The position numbers and the translations under genes were made by a program. Shown in pieces: positions 59,947-64,000 of a DNA stretch of 64,000 bases (position 1 is the stretch's first letter; every line of letters begins with the position of its first letter). This DNA comes from an uncultured Ectothiorhodospiraceae bacterium (lineage in GTDB: Bacteria; Pseudomonadota; Gammaproteobacteria; Nevskiales; Oceanococcaceae). The DNA lies in the NCBI GenBank assembly GCA_937141935.1, contig CAKZQS010000019.1, forward strand, positions 34,708 to 98,707. Reading direction: 5' to 3'. The notes under the pieces are model-generated. The model was not told the origin of the DNA. It made no database searches and worked only from the letters and a program-made list of their open reading frames with translations.

Positions 59947-61473
59947 TCACAAGCCCGTCAGTGCATTGAGCAGCGGCTGCGGCCACAGGCCCAGCCCCAG
60001 CAGCCCCAGGGCCAGCACGCCCAACAGCAGCAGCACGTCGCCCCCCCAGGGCGTGGCCGGCGCCGTGGTGGCCGGCGCCGTGGTGGCCGGCGCGGTGGTG
60101 GCCGGCGCCGTGGCGCCCGCCGTCGGGGCGGCGCCGCTCCCCGCGCTGGCGGTGGAATCCGGCGCCGGCTCGTCGGGCTCCGGCGCGGCAAACAGCGTCA
60201 GCGTCCAGCGCAGGTAGTAATACAAGCCCACCGCGCTGCCCAGCAGCACGCCGCCCAGCAGCCACCAGGCCTGCGCCTCGACCGCCGCGAGCAGCACATA
60301 GAGCTTGGCCGGAAAGCCCAGCGTCAGGGGGATGCCGGCCAGCGAGAGCAGCGTCAGCGCCAGCAACAGCGCCAGCGCCGGCGACTGCGCATACAGGCCG
60401 CGGTAGTCGGCGAGCCTCTGCCGCTCGCCGCCCTCGGGCGCCGGCAGCAGCGTGGGCAGCGCGAAGGCCGCCAGCGTCGCCAGACCATAGGCGGCCAGGT
60501 TCAGCCACACGGCCTCGCCCGCCAGGGCGCCACCGAGCAGCAGTGGCACCAGCAGATAACCAAGCTGGGCGATGGAGGAAAAGGCCAGCAGGCGCTTGAG
60601 CTCCGTGCTGCGCAAGGCCAGCAGGTTGCCGCCCACGATCGACAGCAGGGCCAGCGCGGCCAGCATGCTCGTGTCCAGCGCAGGCGCCAGCCGCAGCAGC
60701 AGCCCGACCACCGCGGCCTTGGCCAGCGCCGACAAGGTCGCGCTGACGGGCGCCGGGGCGCCGGCGTAAACCTCTGGCGTCCACAGGTGGAAAGGCACCA
60801 GCGACAACTTGAAACCCAGGCCGCCCAGCAGCAGCAGGCCGCCGGCGCGGGCCAGGCTCCCCTCCGCCGCCGGCGTGGCCACCCAGCCGGCGAAGTCCAG
60901 GCGACCCGTCGCCGCATACAGCAGGGCCATGCCCAGCAGCAGCGTGGCCGAAGCCGCCGCCGACAGCAGCAGATATTTCAGCGTCGCCTCCAGCGCGGCC
61001 GCCCCGCGACGGGGATAGCCGATCAGCGCAAACAGCGCCAGCGTCATGGTCTCCAGGCCGAGCAGCAGGCTGGCCGCATGCCGCGCACCGCCCAGCACCG
61101 CGGCGCCAAAGACGGCCAGCAGCAGCAACAGATAGGCCTCTTCCCGCGGGGTGGCCAGGCTGGCCGGCCATTGCCGCAGCCAGTGTCGGAACAGCGGCAG
61201 CAGCCCCAGGCCGAGCAGCACGAAGAGCAGCGTCAAAGCCCGCGCCCAGGCGTCGAAGCGCAGCAGCGGGGTCAGTTCCGGCGTCAGCGGCGCCGCCAGC
61301 GTCACGGCGAGCGCCAGCAGCAGCACCGCCGCGGCCATGCAGGCCTGCAGCCCATGGCTGCGGCGCGCCGCGATCAGCAGCATCAGCAGCACGCAGCCAC
61401 CGCCCAGCGCCAGCAATGGCCCCAGCGCGGCCAGGGCCTGCGCGTCGAGCAGCGCCGCGGGTGGCTGGGTCAT
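59947..61473 (-). CDS. nuoN: NADH-quinone oxidoreductase subunit N
   Basis: 508-aa antiporter-like proton-pumping membrane subunit of complex I. About 14 helices; core signatures LLLGLETMTLALFALIG (Glu about 138), FKLSLVPFHLWTPEVYAGAPAPVSATLSALAKAA (Lys about 218) and FSSIAQLGYLLVPLLLG, LAGIPLTLGFPAKLYVLLAAV. Before the last helix it carries a low-complexity Ala-Pro-Thr loop built by a 15-bp minisatellite (TTAPA repeats). Starts with a 4-nt overlap on nuoM. Confidence 0.95.
   Translation of the reverse strand: MTQPPAALLDAQALAALGPLLALGGGCVLLMLLIAARRSHGLQACMAAAVLLLALAVTLAAPLTPELTPLLRFDAWARALTLLFVLLGLGLLPLFRHWLRQWPASLATPREEAYLLLLLAVFGAAVLGGARHAASLLLGLETMTLALFALIGYPRRGAAALEATLKYLLLSAAASATLLLGMALLYAATGRLDFAGWVATPAAEGSLARAGGLLLLGGLGFKLSLVPFHLWTPEVYAGAPAPVSATLSALAKAAVVGLLLRLAPALDTSMLAALALLSIVGGNLLALRSTELKRLLAFSSIAQLGYLLVPLLLGGALAGEAVWLNLAAYGLATLAAFALPTLLPAPEGGERQRLADYRGLYAQSPALALLLALTLLSLAGIPLTLGFPAKLYVLLAAVEAQAWWLLGGVLLGSAVGLYYYLRWTLTLFAAPEPDEPAPDSTASAGSGAAPTAGATAPATTAPATTAPATTAPATPWGGDVLLLLGVLALGLLGLGLWPQPLLNALTGL
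60053..60112. repeat. 15-bp minisatellite inside nuoN
   Basis: Four in-frame units of GTGGCCGGCGCCGTG (one with a C to G change), giving repeated TTAPA in the loop before the last transmembrane helix of NuoN. Copy number can vary without frameshift. Confidence 0.85.
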
Positions 61474-62984
61474 GGCGCGCCCCCAGCGGCCAGCGCCTGG
61501 GTCACCGCGCTGTCGGCCAATTCGAAGACCGGCTGCGGGTACAGCCCCAGGGCCAGCAGCAGCAGGCCGAGCAGCAGCAGGCCGCCCACTTCGGCGCCGC
61601 GCAAATCGGCCATATCCGCCGGCCCCAGCTCGCGCGGTGGGCCATGCAGCACGCCGCTGATCAGCCGCAGGCCGTAGACGGCGGCCAGCACCATGCCGGT
61701 GGCGGCGACCACCGCGGCCAGCGGCGCCACCGCGAAGCTGCCGACCAGAACCAGGATCTCGCCCACGAAGTTGCCCAGCCCCGGCAGCCCCAGCGAAGCC
61801 AGGCCAAAAAACACCCAGGCGCTGGCCAACCGCGGCAGCCGCGGCGCCAGGCCGCCCATGCGCGCCAGGTCGCGGCTGTGCAGCCGGGCATACAGCGCGC
61901 CGCACAGCCAGAACAGCGCACCGGTGGCCAGCCCATGCGCCAGCAGCAGCGCCACCACGCCCTGCAAGGCGCTGGCCTGCAGGGCATAACAGCCCAGCAG
62001 CACAAAGCCCATGTGGCTGATCGAGGTATAGGCCACGAAGCGCTTGATATCCGATTGCGCCAACGCCAGGGAGGCGCCGTAAAGAATGCCGCCCACCCCC
62101 AGCGCCATGGCCCAGGGGGCCAGCCAGGCGGACTCCTGCGGGAACAGCGGCAGCGCGAAGCGCAGCAGGCCGTAGGCGCCGGTCTTCAGCAGCACACCGG
62201 CCAGGATAATGCTGCCCGCCGTGGGCGCCTGCGAGTGCGCATCCGGCAACCAGGCGTGGCCGCCCAGCGCCGGCAGTTTGACCGCGAAGGCGACGAACAG
62301 CCCCAGCATCAGCCAGCGGCCCCAGGCCGGGTCCGGCACCAGCTCGCGCAGCGCGAAGTAGTCAAAGCTCCAGCTGCCGGTGGCCAGCCAGTGCTGCCAG
62401 GCCAGGCCGGCGAAGGCCGCCAGCATCAGCAGGCCCGAGGCCTGCGTGAACAGGAAGAACTTGATGGCCGCATAGGCCGGGCTGCGACCGCCCAGGCCCC
62501 GGTGGCCCCACAGCGCGATCAGCAGCGCCATCGGCACCAGCATCGCCTCCCAGCACACGAAGAACAGGAACAGGTCCAGCGCCAGAAACACGCCGAGCAC
62601 GCCGGCCAGGTGCCACAGCAGGCAGAGGTGATACAGCCCGACGCGCTCGTGTATTTCGCCCCAGGAGGCCAGCACCGCCAGCAGACCCAGCAGCAGGGTC
62701 AGGCCGCAGAGCAGCAAGGCCAGGCCGTCCAGCCCGAGCTGCAGGCTGATGCCCAGGCGCGGGATCCAGGCCATCTCCCAGCGCCAGGCGAAGCCGGGTG
62801 CGGCGCTGGACTGCAGCGCGCCCAGCTCGAAGCTCAGCCCCAGCGCCGCGAGCAGCAGCCCGGCCAGCAACAGGCTGAGCAAAGCCGCCCAGCGCGCAAG
62901 CTGCGGGCCCAGCCGGGCCAGCAGCGCGCAGGCCGCACCGCCCAGCAGCAGCAGCAGCGGCAGCGCGGGCAGCAATGCGCTCAC
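61470..62984 (-). CDS. nuoM: NADH-quinone oxidoreductase subunit M
   Basis: 504-aa antiporter-like subunit of complex I. Signatures: LGLDGLALLLCGLTLLLG, VCWEAMLVPMALLIALWG (Glu about 146), KLPALGGHAWLPDAHSQAPTAGSIILAGVLLKTGAYGLLRFALPLFP (Lys about 236, broken helix) and SDIKRFVAYTSISHMGFVLLG. Length agrees with E. coli NuoM (509). Overlaps nuoN and the nuoL fragment by 4 nt each. Confidence 0.96.
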   Translation of the reverse strand: MSALLPALPLLLLLGGAACALLARLGPQLARWAALLSLLLAGLLLAALGLSFELGALQSSAAPGFAWRWEMAWIPRLGISLQLGLDGLALLLCGLTLLLGLLAVLASWGEIHERVGLYHLCLLWHLAGVLGVFLALDLFLFFVCWEAMLVPMALLIALWGHRGLGGRSPAYAAIKFFLFTQASGLLMLAAFAGLAWQHWLATGSWSFDYFALRELVPDPAWGRWLMLGLFVAFAVKLPALGGHAWLPDAHSQAPTAGSIILAGVLLKTGAYGLLRFALPLFPQESAWLAPWAMALGVGGILYGASLALAQSDIKRFVAYTSISHMGFVLLGCYALQASALQGVVALLLAHGLATGALFWLCGALYARLHSRDLARMGGLAPRLPRLASAWVFFGLASLGLPGLGNFVGEILVLVGSFAVAPLAAVVAATGMVLAAVYGLRLISGVLHGPPRELGPADMADLRGAEVGGLLLLGLLLLALGLYPQPVFELADSAVTQALAAGGAP

Positions 62985-63778
62985 CCGCCTGCCCCCCGCG
63001 CCGCGAGGGGCATGGTGTCCCGGTCGGCCGCCAAGGCGGTCGCAGCGCTGGGCTCAGCGGCGCTCGCGGTGCCCGGCGCCGTGACGGGGCCCGGGCCTGA
63101 GGCCGCAGTCGACCCTCCTGGCGATCGCAAGGGCGATCCCGCGGCGGATTCCGCGGCTGAATCCACGTCCGGTGCCACCTCCGACGCCAGCCGCGAGGCC
63201 GGCCCCTGCCACAGCGCCCAGGCCAGCAACAGGATCAGGCCGGCGGCGAAGGCCTGCGCATACTGCCGCAGGCTGGCCGTCTGGGTGCGCGACACCAGGC
63301 GGTGCAGCGCCTGCGCGCCCCCGGCGAGGCCGGCATAGGCCCGATCAACGACGTCGCGCCGGTTGGCCTCGGCCAGCGCCTGCCAGGGCCGCACCAGCAG
63401 CGCGCCATACAGCGCATCAAAGCCCCAGCCCGCCCGCGCCCAGGCGCGCCAGCCCCGCACCTGCGCGTCCCGCAGCCCGCGGCGCTGATACAGCCACCAG
63501 GCCAGCGCGATGCCGGCCAGGCCGCAGGCGAGTTGGGCGAGCAACAGCGCGGTGGGGTGCGGGATCTCCTCCAGCGGCAAGCTATACCGCGCCGGCAGGC
63601 TGACAAAGCCCGCGCCCAGGGCGCCGAGGATCAGCAGGCCCAGCGGCAGGCGCTCGCGCCAGTCGCCGGCGTCGTGGGCCTGCGGCGCGTCCGCGGGCCT
63701 CCGTCCCTGTCTCCGCGGCAGGAAACCGAACAGGTGGTATCTCGCGCGTTGCGGAAACCTCGAGGCAGGGGCCACGAT
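62981..63778 (-). pseudogene. nuoL: NuoL C-terminal fragment (N-terminal about 400 residues missing)
   Basis: The reading frame gives only the C-terminal part of NuoL: about four helices with WRERLPLGLLILGALGAGFVSL, the segment YGALLVRPWQALAEANRRDVVDRAYAGLAGGAQALHRLVSRTQTASLRQYAQAFAAGLILLLAWAL, which is the long amphipathic helix and last helix of NuoL, and an unusual 60-residue Ser/Ala/Pro-rich tail. The frame is stopped by TAG at 63781-63779. Nothing of the proton-channel core (no LLGE, no KSAQ-type helices) is found upstream, where an unrelated gene begins. Either a real truncation or an artificial join. Confidence 0.75.
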
Positions 63779-63855
63779 CTAAGCGCGGCCGCAGGAATTC
63801 CGCTCGATTGCTGCTTACGGGACGGCTCTCAAGCGGCCGTCCCGCCAGGCATCGC

Positions 63856-64000
63856 CTAGATCACCACAATCGGCGTGCGCGTCGGCACCCGGTCGTAGAG
63901 GTCGCAGATGTCCTGGTTGAGCAGCCGCACGCAGCCCGACGACACGGCCTTGCCGATCGACTGATATTCCGGGCTGCCGTGCAGCCGGTACAAGGTGTCC
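63856..64000 (-). CDS. L,D-transpeptidase (YkuD family), C-terminal part, cut by window edge
   Basis: Only 48 codons are visible. They read YRLHGSPEYQSIGKAVSSGCVRLLNQD and DLYDRVPTRTPIVVI, the catalytic HxG...SxGCxR motif of L,D-transpeptidases, with the active-site cysteine in SSGCVRL. These periplasmic enzymes cross-link peptidoglycan or attach lipoproteins to it. It transcribes toward the broken nuoL end. The 77-bp gap 63779-63855 contains a GGGACGGC/GCCGTCCC hairpin without T-run and adjacent NotI- and EcoRI-type sites. Confidence 0.85.
   Translation of the reverse strand, partial: DTLYRLHGSPEYQSIGKAVSSGCVRLLNQDICDLYDRVPTRTPIVVI

Overview
The window looks like chromosome of a high-GC (roughly 70%), aerobic gammaproteobacterium. 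The support is gene order: der-bamB-yfgM-hisS-ispG-rodZ-pilW-rlmN-ndk, suhB facing trmJ, and trmJ-cysE-isc-ndk are classic gammaproteobacterial neighbourhoods. A stand-alone second EF-G, a TtpC/TonB2-type energiser, OprP-like porin and ZnuD-like receptor fit the same class. A position near the Xanthomonadales/Nevskiales is a guess; genus cannot be read from this sequence. No tRNA, rRNA, CRISPR array, transposase or prophage gene was seen.

Layout. 1-13575 (minus strand): a long housekeeping run, der (cut by the window edge) back to trmJ, with a reduced isc operon (two cysteine desulfurases, an eroded IscU, an A-type carrier, but no IscR, HscBA or ferredoxin) between cysE and ndk. 13570-15598: suhB, a sirtuin and a small membrane protein. 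15680-20921: an overlapping operon of a secreted alpha/beta hydrolase with a GlyGly-CTERM-like tail, an RND/MMPL transporter and a DUF1329 protein. 21084-24746: H-NS, orn, PCD, DUF3228, a YhbY with an RGG tail and a PaaX-like regulator. 24978-28228: Baeyer-Villiger monooxygenase plus ferritin-like hydrolase behind a palindromic operator, then a carboxylesterase.

28329-37811 is a phosphate locus: phoR, pstS, an OprP-like porin, pstC, pstA, pstB, phoU. 38101-40782 is a His-rich (probably zinc) TonB receptor with a small CxxC protein. 40913-44182 is EF-G2 and pyrC. 44203-44564 carries two copies of a MITE-like repeat.

44677-56158 is the most striking part: DUF3450, TtpC, ExbB, ExbD, TonB and a TPR protein, followed by a large TonB-dependent receptor and an internally duplicated surface lipoprotein. 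Good PHO-box-like direct repeats precede both the energiser operon and the lipoprotein gene, with the same geometry as sites before pstS, pstC and phoR. I infer a phosphate-starvation-induced, self-contained TonB2 uptake system working beside the Pst transporter. A canonical terminator hairpin lies inside the receptor's signal-peptide codons and may act as an attenuator.

56415-64000: AidB-like acyl-CoA dehydrogenase, DUF1330, a sulfotransferase, a CBS protein, nuoN, nuoM and only the C-terminal part of nuoL, which abuts an unrelated L,D-transpeptidase gene (cut by the window edge). That junction is either a real rearrangement or an assembly/cloning artefact. Several short minisatellites (14, 15, 15 and 21 bp periods) occur, two of them directly downstream of intrinsic terminators.
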